Source: Elusimicrobiales bacterium (GTDB lineage: Bacteria; Elusimicrobiota; Elusimicrobia; Elusimicrobiales; UBA9959). Taken from it: a stretch of DNA of 37,715 nt. The position numbers were made by a program, and so were the translations under genes. Where the stretch lies: assembly GCA_023701245.1 (NCBI GenBank), contig JAMPXK010000022.1, positions 1 through 37,715 of the forward strand. The letters run 5' to 3'. Positions 7,836 to 15,966 of this stretch are shown piece after piece (positions within the stretch are counted from its first letter, which is position 1; the number at the start of each line of letters is the position of its first letter). The notes beneath the pieces were generated by a model. That model saw only the letters and a list, made by a program, of their open reading frames with translations, was not told where the DNA came from and made no database searches.

Positions 7836-8279
7836 TTATTTGGAAGCGGCTTCCACGCTCTGTATCATCTTCACGACGCCGTCTATGATGGCTTCGGGGC
7901 GGACCGGGCAGCCGGGGATGTAGACGCTCACCGGCAGCACCGAGCCGACGCTGCCCGGCACCACGCCGTAGCAGCCGTCGAACACGCCGCCGGAGCAGCC
8001 GCAGGCGCCTATGGCCATCACGAACTTGGGCTCCGGCATCTGGTCGTAGATGGTCTTGAGGCGCTTGGCCTGCTGGCGGGTGATGGGGCCGCTGACCACC
8101 AGGATGTCGGCGTGGCGGGGCGTGGCCTTGAGCACCATGCCGAAGCGCTCCACGTCGTACTTGGGCGTCAGCGCGTCCACTATCTCGATGTCGCAGCCGT
8201 TGCAGGCCCCGGAGTTGAAGTGCAGGATCCAGGGGGACTTGAGCAGCGACCAGGTTATCAGTTTGTCTATGGTTTTCAT
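7836..8279 (-). CDS. [NiFe] hydrogenase small subunit, group 4 (NuoB-like)
   Basis: A 147-residue protein with the single proximal 4Fe-4S cluster expected in group 4: Cys26 and Cys29 (GACNGCDIEIVDAL), Cys93 (AIGACGCSGG) and Cys124 (IPGCPVRPEAIIDG). It passes electrons between the Ni-Fe site and the ferredoxin subunit. The short length without extra C-terminal clusters separates it from group 1-3 hydrogenase small subunits. GACNGCDIEI is closer to the EchC/MbhJ/HycG type than to NuoB. It follows the NuoA-like gene by 4 bases. Confidence 0.94.
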   Translation of the reverse strand: MKTIDKLITWSLLKSPWILHFNSGACNGCDIEIVDALTPKYDVERFGMVLKATPRHADILVVSGPITRQQAKRLKTIYDQMPEPKFVMAIGACGCSGGVFDGCYGVVPGSVGSVLPVSVYIPGCPVRPEAIIDGVVKMIQSVEAASK

Positions 8280-8283
8280 TGTA

Positions 8284-8628
8284 TTATCCGACGAAGAGGA
8301 TTGCCAGTATCACCACCACGGCCGCTATGTAGCCGCCCACCAGTTCTATGCCGGCGGACAGCGGGTTGAAGCTCCAGGTGGCGAGCATCAGGCCGGCCAC
8401 GTGCAGCAGCGTGAAGAAGATCGCGAACGGGAAGAAGCCCTGGTAATCGGGGATGGCCTTGGCCTGGTCCGCGGAGACGTCTTCGCCGCAGCCGTAGGGC
8501 TTGTGTTTGGCCGACCCCGGCACCCGGGCCGGTTTGGCGGACAGCGGGCTCAGCAGCGCCGACAGCCCCATTACGAAGAGGAGCGAGATGACGAAGGCCA
8601 CGGGAGGGAAGAGAAGGAGGTCCATCAT
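8284..8628 (-). CDS. NuoA-like membrane subunit
   Basis: A 114-residue protein with three predicted membrane helices: residues 5-28, 68-90 and 93-113. The loop between the first two contains HKPYGCGED, which resembles the PYECG loop of NuoA, and is followed by QGFFPFAIFFTLLHVAGLML in the place of the second NuoA helix. The acidic residues typical of that NuoA helix (FDVE) are replaced by neutral ones. NuoA is a standard complex I subunit; its presence beside a cysteine-complete hydrogenase large subunit is noteworthy. The family call rests on position, size and this loop. Confidence 0.72.
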   Translation of the reverse strand: MMDLLLFPPVAFVISLLFVMGLSALLSPLSAKPARVPGSAKHKPYGCGEDVSADQAKAIPDYQGFFPFAIFFTLLHVAGLMLATWSFNPLSAGIELVGGYIAAVVVILAILFVG

Positions 8629-8631
8629 AAT

Positions 8632-8937
8632 TTATCCTTTGAGGCTGTCCAGGCGCCAGATGTCGGCGTTGCCGTTGACGCGGAAGGTCTTGACCAGCAG
8701 CGCCAGGCCCGCGGCCACCACCACCACCTCGATGACGATCATGGTGATCAGCAGGGCCTGCGCGAGGACCAGGTTGGCGGTCAGCGCGCCGGCGGAGATG
8801 ACGGTCAGCATGGCGGCCTTGGAGATGATCTCCAGGCCGATGAGCTGGCGCACGATGCTGCGGGACGCCAGCATGCAGTAGAAGCCCACGAAGAACAGCA
8901 GGCCTATCAGGTACCAATCCATCGCGAAGACGCTCAT
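8632..8937 (-). CDS. NuoK/MrpC-like membrane subunit
   Basis: A 101-residue protein with three membrane helices. Buried glutamates sit in helix 2 (RQLIGLEIISKAAML) and helix 3 (LITMIVIEVVVVAAGL), the same arrangement as the two functional glutamates of NuoK and of MrpC. It forms part of the ion path between the NuoH-like subunit and the antiporter-like subunits. Its start overlaps the stop of the NuoJ-like gene by 4 bases, indicating translational coupling. Confidence 0.88.
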   Translation of the reverse strand: MSVFAMDWYLIGLLFFVGFYCMLASRSIVRQLIGLEIISKAAMLTVISAGALTANLVLAQALLITMIVIEVVVVAAGLALLVKTFRVNGNADIWRLDSLKG

Positions 8938-9419
8938 TTCTCGGTCCTCCTCGGGAATACCGACTTGATAACGAAGACGCCGCTGGCCAGCATCAGGATC
9001 TGGCCCAGCAGGTCGGGCCGGCGCAGGTCCCAGATGGCGAGGCCCAGCGTGGTGGTGCCGGCGGCCATGCGCCTCCAGGACGCCAGTTCCTCCAGGAACG
9101 GCGGCAGGTAGAACCAGGCGGCTATGCCGAAGGCGGCCAGGGCCAGGGGCAGCGCGTAGAAGCGGGCGCGGCCCTCGGGGTGCTTCTCCTCGTCGCTGCG
9201 GATCAGGCTGACCGCGCCTATGAACAGCACGGTGATGAGCCCGGCGCAGACGGACAGTTCGAATACGCCGGCCCAGGGGGCGCCGAGGTCGAAGAAGATC
9301 AGCGAGACGGTGACGCTGAGCAGGGCCAGCATTATGGCCGAGGTCAGGAGCTTTTTAGCCGTCACGGCCCAGAGGGCGAAGAAGACCGCGAGGACGAACA
9401 GCAGGTTGTGGTAGGTCAT
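8934..9419 (-). CDS. NuoJ-like membrane subunit
   Basis: A 161-residue protein with about five membrane helices. The third helix has the family pattern FELSVCAGLITVLFIGAVSL, equivalent to the NuoJ TM3 (and MbhD) segment that undergoes a pi-bulge change during turnover in complex I. A charged loop RSDEEKHPEG follows. It overlaps the NuoN-like gene before it and the NuoK-like gene after it by 4 bases each. Confidence 0.85.
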   Translation of the reverse strand: MTYHNLLFVLAVFFALWAVTAKKLLTSAIMLALLSVTVSLIFFDLGAPWAGVFELSVCAGLITVLFIGAVSLIRSDEEKHPEGRARFYALPLALAAFGIAAWFYLPPFLEELASWRRMAAGTTTLGLAIWDLRRPDLLGQILMLASGVFVIKSVFPRRTEK

Positions 9420-10846
9420 AACAATATCCTTTCCGCCACCATCTTAGCGTAGGCGTAGAAGTAGGGGAACAGCAGGCCCAGGGCCACTATCAGGGCGCTC
9501 ATCAGCACCACCGGGGCCAGCAGCGGGGCGCCGACTTCGGGGGCGCTTTCTGCGGCCTGGGTCTTCTTGCCGAAGAAGACTTTGCGCTGCATCACCATGA
9601 AGTAGGCGAGGGTCACCAGGCTGAAGAGCAGCGCCAGGGCGGCGTAGCCGCGCAGGCCGGCTTCCCACAGCGCCAGGATTATAAGGAGTTTGCTCCAGAA
9701 GCCCGACAGCGGCGGCACGCCCGCGGTGGAGAGCAGGGCTATCACCGAGGTCCAGGAGGTCCAGGGCATGGAGTGCTCCATCCCCCCCAGCTTTTCCATG
9801 TCGGTGGTGCCGGCGGACTTTTCCAGGCTGGCGCTGTTGAGGAACAGCACCGTCTTGAAGGTGGCGTGGTTGACCAGGTGGAAGATGGCGCCCATGATGG
9901 CCAGCGGCGTGCCGAGGCCGGCCGCCAGCACTATGTAGCCCACCTGGCTGATGCTGGAGAAGGCGAGCATGCGCTTGAAGTCCTTCTGCCGCAGCGCGGC
10001 CAGCGCGCCCACGGCGATGGACAGCAGGCCCAGGAACATCAGCATCTCCGACAGGGCCGCGGCGCGGCCGTCGAAGAAGCGCAGCAGCGTGGCCAGCTTG
10101 ACCACGGCGTAGACGCCGGAGATCTTGGTGACGATGCCGGCCAGGTGCGCGGAGACGGGGGCGTAGGCGCCCTGGTAGGCGTCCGGGGTCCAGGCGTGGA
10201 ACGGCACCACGCCGGACTTGATGAGGAAGCCCAGCATGATGAGGGCGGCCGCGAAAGTGACGGGGCCGGGCGGTACGTCGGACGCCATGAAGATCCTGAG
10301 CGTCTCGAAAGAGAGGCTGCCCAGCGAGAGCATCAGGATGGAGATACCCACGATGATGAGCGCCGAGGCCGGGAAGGTCAGGAAGAAGTACTTCAGCGCG
10401 CCTTCTATGCCCTTGGTCGACTCGTCGGTGGTGATGAGGGCGAACGAGGTGACGGCCAGGACTTCTATGAAAACGTACAGCGTGAAGAAGTCCGTGGTGG
10501 TGACCACGCCGGTCATGGCGGAGACGGAGGCCAGGATCAGGGAGTAGTAAGCCGGGCGGTTGGCCTGCCCATCTTCCATGAACCAGGCGGAGAAGAAGGT
10601 GACGCACAGGCCCACCAGGTAGACCGCGCCCACCAGGAGCAGCGAGAAGCCGTCCCCGGGGATATCGGCGAAACCGCCGGCGATCACCGAGGGGCGCAGC
10701 GCCAGCCAGGCCAGATTGAGCAGGCCGGCCAGCAGGGTCACGTTGGCCAGGATGTCGGCCAGACGCGCGCGGCTGCGCGCCGCGAACGGTATTATCACCG
10801 CGCTGAGCAGCGGGATCAGGAGATACGCGAGAAGTCCCTTGTCCAT
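9416..10846 (-). CDS. Antiporter-like subunit (NuoN/MrpD type)
   Basis: A 476-residue protein with about 14 membrane helices. Key charged sites of the family are visible: the TM5 glutamate in LYVFIEVLAVTSF, the TM7 lysine in LIKSGVVPFHAWTPDA, a lysine in HLAGIVTKISGVYAVVK, and the RQKDFKRMLAFSSISQVGY stretch leading to the broken TM8-like helix. NuoL/M/N and MrpA/D homologues carry protons or sodium through such half channels. The start ATG overlaps the stop of the preceding NuoL-like gene (TAATG). The ion cannot be decided from sequence alone. Confidence 0.92.
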   Translation of the reverse strand: MDKGLLAYLLIPLLSAVIIPFAARSRARLADILANVTLLAGLLNLAWLALRPSVIAGGFADIPGDGFSLLLVGAVYLVGLCVTFFSAWFMEDGQANRPAYYSLILASVSAMTGVVTTTDFFTLYVFIEVLAVTSFALITTDESTKGIEGALKYFFLTFPASALIIVGISILMLSLGSLSFETLRIFMASDVPPGPVTFAAALIMLGFLIKSGVVPFHAWTPDAYQGAYAPVSAHLAGIVTKISGVYAVVKLATLLRFFDGRAAALSEMLMFLGLLSIAVGALAALRQKDFKRMLAFSSISQVGYIVLAAGLGTPLAIMGAIFHLVNHATFKTVLFLNSASLEKSAGTTDMEKLGGMEHSMPWTSWTSVIALLSTAGVPPLSGFWSKLLIILALWEAGLRGYAALALLFSLVTLAYFMVMQRKVFFGKKTQAAESAPEVGAPLLAPVVLMSALIVALGLLFPYFYAYAKMVAERILL

Positions 10847-12696
10847 TATTTAAGTCCTCCTGCCAGCAGGATATAGATGACGGCGCCGGCGATGGTCAGC
10901 GCCATGTAGAGCGGGTAAGAGCCGTTATGGAACCGGCTCGCGGTCCCGCCCAGGAAACCGGCCATCGAACTGGGCGCCGTGTCTATCACCCAGTCGAAGA
11001 AGCGGTCCGCCTTGAACAGTAGCCGCGAGACGGCGGGGACGGCTTTGTCCATGCCGAGCTCGTAGATGTCGAAAGCGCGGCGTTCGGCCAGCGCGTAGGT
11101 TTCCTTGAGCACGGGCGCGTAGTGGATGTGGTCGGAAGCCTTGCTGGCCTTCCCCCCGCCCGCGGCCAGGCCCAGGATGTGGTTGATGACGGCCGCGAGG
11201 ATCACTATCAGCGAGACGAAGTAGAGCTTGTCCAGGTGGAAGCCGCTCATGGTCGGGTTGGGGATGTTCATCCCCGCCAGCGACGGGACTACCAGCCAGT
11301 TCAGCGGCAGTTCCGCGCCGAAGCCGAAAGCCACGCAGATGGCGGCCAGGGCCGTCATCGGCAGCAGCATGGAGAACGGCGCCTCCTTGGCGTCCTTGAG
11401 CCCCTCGGGGCAGTCGCCGAAGAAGACCGAGTGGCCCAGCTTCAGGAAAGAGGCCAGCGTCAGGAACGAGCCCAGCTCCGCGGCCAGGAAGAAGACCGTG
11501 TAGCCGGTGTCCAGCGTGCCCTTGTAGACCAGTTCCTTGGAGAAGAAGCCGTTGAGCGGGGCTATGCCGGAGATGGCGGCCGCGGCTATCAGGAAGCAGA
11601 CGCCGGTGACGGGCATGGCCCGGAACAGGCCGCCGAGCCTGGACAGGTCCGTGGTGCCGGCCTGCCGCTCCACCGAGCCCGCCGTCATGAACAGGCAGGA
11701 TTTGTAGGTGGCGTGGTTGATCATGTGGAACAGGCCGCCGGCTATGCCGATGGGGTTGAGCGTGCCGATGCCCAGGATCATGTACCCGGTCTGGCTGACC
11801 GCATGGTACGACAGCAGGCGCTTGTAGTCCTTCTGCACGAAGGCCATCATGACGGCCACCAGGATGGTGACCGCGCCGAGGCTCATCAGCACCAGCTGCA
11901 TGGTCCCGTTAAGCGAGAACAGGTAGACGCTGGCGCGGGCCAGGAAATAGATGCCCAGGAGCTTGTCTATGGCCGCCGGCACGTAGGCCATGAACGAGGC
12001 GCTGGAGTCGGTGGCGGCGTCGGGGATCCAGGTGTGGAACGGGAACGCCCCGGCCTTGGAGACCGCGCCTATCATCAGCAGCACGTAGGCGAACATGGAC
12101 CAGCCGTAGTCCAGGGTGAGCTTGTCGCGGGAGATCTCGCTCATGCTGGCGGTGCCGGCTATGTAGGCCGTTATGGTTATGCCCACGAGCAGGCAGAGGT
12201 CCGTGACGCCGTTGATGAGGAACGCCTTCATGGCGGTGCGGCGGGCGGCGTGATTATCCTGCGAGAGGGCGATGAAGGTGTAGAGGAACACCAGCAGGCC
12301 TTCCCAGAAGAACAGCATGGCCACCAGGTTGTCGGACAGGGCGGCGCCGGCGGCGAAGCCCTGCGTCATCAGCAGGTTGAAGAAGAACCACTTGGCCGGG
12401 CCCTTGTTGGGCGTGCTGAAGGAATAGACCGAGATGGCCGCGGAGAACAGCGACACCGCCAGGAGCAGGAACGCGCTGAGGTTGTCGGCGTGCAGGGAGA
12501 AGGCCAGCCAGCTGCCCAGCCAGCGCAGCGTCAGGTCCGGCGGAGGCTGCAGGAAGATATTGGCCGCCGCCAGCAGGGAGACCACCGCCGCGCCTATGGC
12601 GAGAAGTTCCTTGAGGTATTTGGTGCGCTCGCTGATGAAGAGCAGCGCCAGGGCGGACGCTATGGGCAGGACTATAGGTATAAGTATCAGGTTCAT
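10846..12696 (-). CDS. Antiporter-like subunit (NuoL type, long form)
   Basis: A 616-residue polytopic protein. The core carries the TM5 glutamate (LFFWEGLLVFLY), the TM7 lysine (VSKAGAFPFHTWIPDA) and the FVQKDYKRLLSYHAVSQTGY signature. About 150 further residues beyond the 14-helix core include an amphipathic stretch (YALAERRAFDIYELGMDKAV) and a final membrane helix. This matches NuoL, whose extension forms the lateral helix along the membrane arm. It overlaps the upstream antiporter-like gene by 4 bases. Confidence 0.92.
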   Translation of the reverse strand: MNLILIPIVLPIASALALLFISERTKYLKELLAIGAAVVSLLAAANIFLQPPPDLTLRWLGSWLAFSLHADNLSAFLLLAVSLFSAAISVYSFSTPNKGPAKWFFFNLLMTQGFAAGAALSDNLVAMLFFWEGLLVFLYTFIALSQDNHAARRTAMKAFLINGVTDLCLLVGITITAYIAGTASMSEISRDKLTLDYGWSMFAYVLLMIGAVSKAGAFPFHTWIPDAATDSSASFMAYVPAAIDKLLGIYFLARASVYLFSLNGTMQLVLMSLGAVTILVAVMMAFVQKDYKRLLSYHAVSQTGYMILGIGTLNPIGIAGGLFHMINHATYKSCLFMTAGSVERQAGTTDLSRLGGLFRAMPVTGVCFLIAAAAISGIAPLNGFFSKELVYKGTLDTGYTVFFLAAELGSFLTLASFLKLGHSVFFGDCPEGLKDAKEAPFSMLLPMTALAAICVAFGFGAELPLNWLVVPSLAGMNIPNPTMSGFHLDKLYFVSLIVILAAVINHILGLAAGGGKASKASDHIHYAPVLKETYALAERRAFDIYELGMDKAVPAVSRLLFKADRFFDWVIDTAPSSMAGFLGGTASRFHNGSYPLYMALTIAGAVIYILLAGGLK

Positions 12697-14132
12697 TGCA
12701 GGTTCACTCCTAAGGTGTTGGTGAGGAGTTCGGCGTACGCGGACGGATAGTAGATGAGCGCGCCGAGGGCCAGGCCTATCAGGGCCAGGGCCATCACGCT
12801 CGCCACCATGGTCACGGAACCCTCTTTAGGGCTGCCGTGGCCGGCCGGTTCTCCGAGGAAGATCTTGTAGAACAGGCGCACGAGGTAGAGCAGGGTCATT
12901 ACGGCCCCGGCCAGGAACATCAGCAGCACGGCGAGGTTGCCGTTCTGCGCGGCCCCGGAGAAGACCAGGAACTTGCTGAAGAAGCCGCCGAAGGGCGGGA
13001 TGCCCATCACGGACAGCGAACAGAGCGCGAAGGCCGTGCCGGTGACCGGCATGGAGGCGAACAGGCCGCCCATCTTGTTGATGTCCTTGGTGTGGGTGTT
13101 CTGCTCTATGATGCCGGCGCAGAGGAAGAGGCCGCCCTTGGCCACGCTGTGCATCAGGATGTAGAGCAGCGCGCCCACGAAGGCCGTCTTGTTGCCGCTG
13201 GCCAGGCCCAGGAAGATGAAGGCGATCTGGCTTACGGTGGAGTAGGCGATGATGCGCTTGATGTCGGTGTCTATCAGCGCGGCGCCCGCCGAGACCAGCG
13301 CGGAGGCGCCGGCCAGGTAAAGCACCGTGTTGGAGAAGGCGTCGGGGGCCGCGAAGGTCACGCCGAAAATGCGGGCGTAGGCGTAGACGCCGATCTTGAC
13401 CAGCACGGCCGCGTGCAGCAGGGAGGTTACCGTGGACGGGGCGACGCCGGCGTCGGGCAGCCAGGTGGAGAAGGGCAGGGTGGCCGACTTGGACAGGATT
13501 CCGGCCAGGATGAAGGCCGCGGCCGCGTAGGAAATGGCCTGGCCGTGGAGCATGCGCAGGTCCAGGGTGCCGTGGTCGAAGTAGACCATGATGATGCCGA
13601 GGAGCATGCACAGCGCGCCGAAAACGGTGACCAGTATGGTCTTGTTGGCCTTGGCCACGTCGCGGTCGGAGCGGAAGAAGCCCACCAGGCGCCAGCTGGC
13701 GAAGCCGGTCATTTCCCAGAACACGTACATCCAGAGGAGGTTGGCCGAGAAGACCAGGCCCATCATGGAGCCCAGGAAGAGGACCACCATGGCGTAGTAC
13801 TCGGTCTGGTTATCGTAGTGGGAGATATAGTCCAGCGAGTAGATAAGGATCACGGCGCTCACGAAGGCCGAGACCGAGGCCATGAAGACCGAGAGCAGGT
13901 CCGCGTGCAGGATTAAGTCGAAGCCACGCGGGAAGTTGAGGGTGAAGTCCGCCGTCTGTCCGCCCAGCACGGTGCTGGCCAGGGAGGCCGCGGCCACGAA
14001 GGTGAACAGGCCCAGGAGCACCGCGAAGGCGTTCCGGGCGGCGGTCGAGATCCGGGCGGCGAAAGGTATCAGGAACGCGCCGAAGACCGGTACCGCGACA
14101 GCGGTTATGAGCATTTTTATCGAAAGATCCAT
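12693..14132 (-). CDS. Antiporter-like subunit (NuoL/M-MrpA type), first gene of the operon
   Basis: A 479-residue protein from the chosen start, with about 14 membrane helices. Family sites are the TM5 glutamate (YVFWEMTGFASWRLVGFF), the TM7 lysine (LSKSATLPFSTWLPDA), HAAVLVKIGVYAYAR, and DIKRIIAYSTVSQIAF. An upstream in-frame ATG at 14162 would add 10 residues. I prefer 14132 (MDLSIKMLITAVAVP) because TATAAT ends 6 bases before it and the -10 box would otherwise lie inside the coding region. With two more homologues downstream, the complex has three antiporter-like modules, the same number as complex I. Confidence 0.92.
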   Translation of the reverse strand: MDLSIKMLITAVAVPVFGAFLIPFAARISTAARNAFAVLLGLFTFVAAASLASTVLGGQTADFTLNFPRGFDLILHADLLSVFMASVSAFVSAVILIYSLDYISHYDNQTEYYAMVVLFLGSMMGLVFSANLLWMYVFWEMTGFASWRLVGFFRSDRDVAKANKTILVTVFGALCMLLGIIMVYFDHGTLDLRMLHGQAISYAAAAFILAGILSKSATLPFSTWLPDAGVAPSTVTSLLHAAVLVKIGVYAYARIFGVTFAAPDAFSNTVLYLAGASALVSAGAALIDTDIKRIIAYSTVSQIAFIFLGLASGNKTAFVGALLYILMHSVAKGGLFLCAGIIEQNTHTKDINKMGGLFASMPVTGTAFALCSLSVMGIPPFGGFFSKFLVFSGAAQNGNLAVLLMFLAGAVMTLLYLVRLFYKIFLGEPAGHGSPKEGSVTMVASVMALALIGLALGALIYYPSAYAELLTNTLGVNLQ

Positions 14133-14138
14133 GAATCT

Positions 14139-14144
14139 ATTATA
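14139..14144 (-). promoter_or_regulatory. -10 box of the hydrogenase operon, leaderless spacing
   Basis: On the minus strand TATAAT is followed by AGATTC and then the ATG at 14132. The spacing places transcription initiation at or next to the start codon. No Shine-Dalgarno sequence is present and the -35 region (TAAAGA near 14162-14167) is weak. Confidence 0.6.
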
Positions 14145-14189
14145 CAAAAAAGAAAAATACATCTTTATTTAAAAAACCTTCAAACGGCT

Positions 14190-14204
14190 ATTAGCGCGGC
14201 TAAT
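14190..14204. promoter_or_regulatory. 15-bp palindrome upstream of the hydrogenase promoter
   Basis: ATTAGC-GCG-GCTAAT is a perfect dyad (14190-14195 and 14199-14204) about 46 bases upstream of the hydrogenase -10 box. A second dyad, CCCCG-T-CGGGG, lies at 14209-14219. The first has the size and symmetry of a dimeric regulator site; an operator role is inferred only from symmetry and position. Confidence 0.35.
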
Positions 14205-14223
14205 ACTTCCCCGTCGGGGCGGC

Positions 14224-14255
14224 AAAAAAAACGGGCCGGCGCAGGGCCGGCCCGT
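14224..14255 (-). terminator. Strong terminator after the carboxyltransferase gene
   Basis: A 10-bp perfect GC stem (ACGGGCCGGC at 14231-14240 with 14246-14255) has a 5-base loop and is followed on the minus strand by a run of eight T. It lies 20 bases after the stop of the carboxyltransferase gene and separates the synthase cassette from the hydrogenase operon. Confidence 0.94.
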
Positions 14256-14275
14256 CTTTGCGCCGTTACCGCCGG

Positions 14276-15919
14276 TTACAGCGGTATGTTGCCGGTGCGC
14301 TCGTGCGCGCCGGGGCGCCGCTTGCCGGCCAGGACGCGGAACGCCGCTATCAGGCGGGCGCGGGCCCTGGCGGGTTCTATGACCTCGTCGATAGAACCCA
14401 TGGAGGCGGTCTGGTAAGGCGAGGCGAACTTGTCCGAGTATTCCTTGGCCAGCTTCACCCGCAGCGCTTCCCGGTCCTCTTCCTTGGCCTCTTTTATCTG
14501 GCGGGAGTAGAGGATCTCTATGGCGCCGCGCGGGCCCATCACGGCGATCTCGGCGGACGGCAGGGAGAAGTTGATGTCGCCCCCCATCAGCTTGGAACTC
14601 ATGGCTATGTAGGCGCCGCCGTAGGCTTTGCGCAGCACCAGGGTGATCTTGGGCACGCTGGCTTCGGCGTAAGCGTAGAGGAGCTTCGCGCCGTGGCGGA
14701 TGATGCCGCCGTGCTCCTGGGCCACGCCGGGCCAGTAGCCGGGCACGTCCACGAGCGTCAGGATGGGGATGTTGAAGTTGTTGACGAAGCGGATGAACCT
14801 CGCCGCCTTGTCGGAGGCGTTGATGTCCAGCGCGCCGGCCATGTGGGCCGGGTTGTTGGCTATCACGCCCACTACCTGGCCGCCCAGGCGGATAAAGCCC
14901 ACTACGATGTTCTTGGCGTAGTCGTGGTGGACTTCCAGGAACTTGTGGTCGTCGGACAGCCACCAGATGATGTGGTTGACGCGGTAGGGTTTGCGGGGGT
15001 CCACCTCGCAGAGTTTCTCCATCAGCGGGATCTTGCGGTCTTCGGAGTCCTTGGTGTCCAGCGCCGGGGCCGCTTCGAAGCGGTTCTGCGGCAGGAAGCT
15101 CATCAGTTCCTTGACCTGCCGGTAGCAGTCCGGTTCGGAGTTGGCCACGAAATGGCAGACGCCGGACTTGGAGGCGTGGGTCATGGAGCCGCCGAGCGTT
15201 TCGAAATCCACTTCTTCGCCGGTGGCGGCCTTCACCACTTCGGGGCCGGTCACGAACATGTTGCTCAAGCCCTTGACCATGAAGACGAAATCGGTCAGCG
15301 CCGGGGAATATACCGCGCCGCCGGCGCAGGGGCCTACGATGATGGAGATCTGGGGCACGATGCCGGAGTACTTGGTGTTGCGGTAGAAGATCTCGCCGTA
15401 GCCGTCCAGGGAATCCACGCCTTCCTGGATACGGGCGCCGCCGGAATCCAGGATGCCTATGACGGGGATCCTGGCGTCGGCGGCCATGTCCATGAGGCGG
15501 GTGATCTTGTCGGCGTGAGTACGGCCCAGCGAGCCGCCCAGCTGCGTGAAGTCCTCCGAGAAAATGGCGGCCAGGCGGCCGTTCACCTTGCCGAAGCCGG
15601 TGATGACGCCGTCGCCTTTGATATGTTTATCCTTGATGCCGAAGTCGGTGCAGCGGCTCTCCATGAGCAGGCCTATCTCCTGGAACGACCCCTCGTCCAC
15701 CAGGTAGGCGATGCGCTCCCTGGCCGTCAGCTTGCCTTTTGCCTTCTGGGCGGCTATTTTTTCAGGAGGCCCGCCGGCTTCGGCGGCCGCCTGGATCTCG
15801 CGGTATTTCCTGAGCGATTCCGGTACTACCCGGACCTTCTTGGGATGGGTTTTCTTCCCGGCCGCCTGCTGCGCCGCCGCGGCGCCGCCGGCTATAGGGT
15901 CTTCCATTAGATCGGCCAT
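14276..15919 (-). CDS. Acyl-CoA carboxylase carboxyltransferase subunit (AccB/PccB/MmdA family)
   Basis: A 547-residue crotonase-fold carboxyltransferase. Both oxyanion-hole regions are present: GPCAGGAVYSPALTDF (about 197-211) and GGAYIAMSSK (434-443), with AEIAVMGPRGAIEILY after the second. It transfers CO2 from carboxybiotin to an acyl-CoA. Ile438 occupies the position that is Asp422 in Streptomyces PccB, where Ile is linked to acceptance of acetyl-CoA; this favours malonyl-CoA production but is weak evidence, since decarboxylase-type relatives can share it. An Ala/Lys-rich N-terminal extension of about 30 residues is unusual. GAGG precedes the ATG by 9 bases. No biotin carboxylase or biotin carrier gene is in the window. 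Position after the synthase and phosphopantetheinyl transferase suggests a role in extender-unit supply. Confidence 0.9.
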   Translation of the reverse strand: MADLMEDPIAGGAAAAQQAAGKKTHPKKVRVVPESLRKYREIQAAAEAGGPPEKIAAQKAKGKLTARERIAYLVDEGSFQEIGLLMESRCTDFGIKDKHIKGDGVITGFGKVNGRLAAIFSEDFTQLGGSLGRTHADKITRLMDMAADARIPVIGILDSGGARIQEGVDSLDGYGEIFYRNTKYSGIVPQISIIVGPCAGGAVYSPALTDFVFMVKGLSNMFVTGPEVVKAATGEEVDFETLGGSMTHASKSGVCHFVANSEPDCYRQVKELMSFLPQNRFEAAPALDTKDSEDRKIPLMEKLCEVDPRKPYRVNHIIWWLSDDHKFLEVHHDYAKNIVVGFIRLGGQVVGVIANNPAHMAGALDINASDKAARFIRFVNNFNIPILTLVDVPGYWPGVAQEHGGIIRHGAKLLYAYAEASVPKITLVLRKAYGGAYIAMSSKLMGGDINFSLPSAEIAVMGPRGAIEILYSRQIKEAKEEDREALRVKLAKEYSDKFASPYQTASMGSIDEVIEPARARARLIAAFRVLAGKRRPGAHERTGNIPL

Positions 15920-15966
15920 GCTGTATTACCTCGCTTTCCTAGTATTCTACCTTTTTACTCGCCGCG

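Noticed and set aside
4770-14132. Calling the operon NADH dehydrogenase (complex I)
   Set aside because: NuoE, F and G are missing, and the D-like subunit keeps both Ni-Fe cysteine pairs that complex I lacks.
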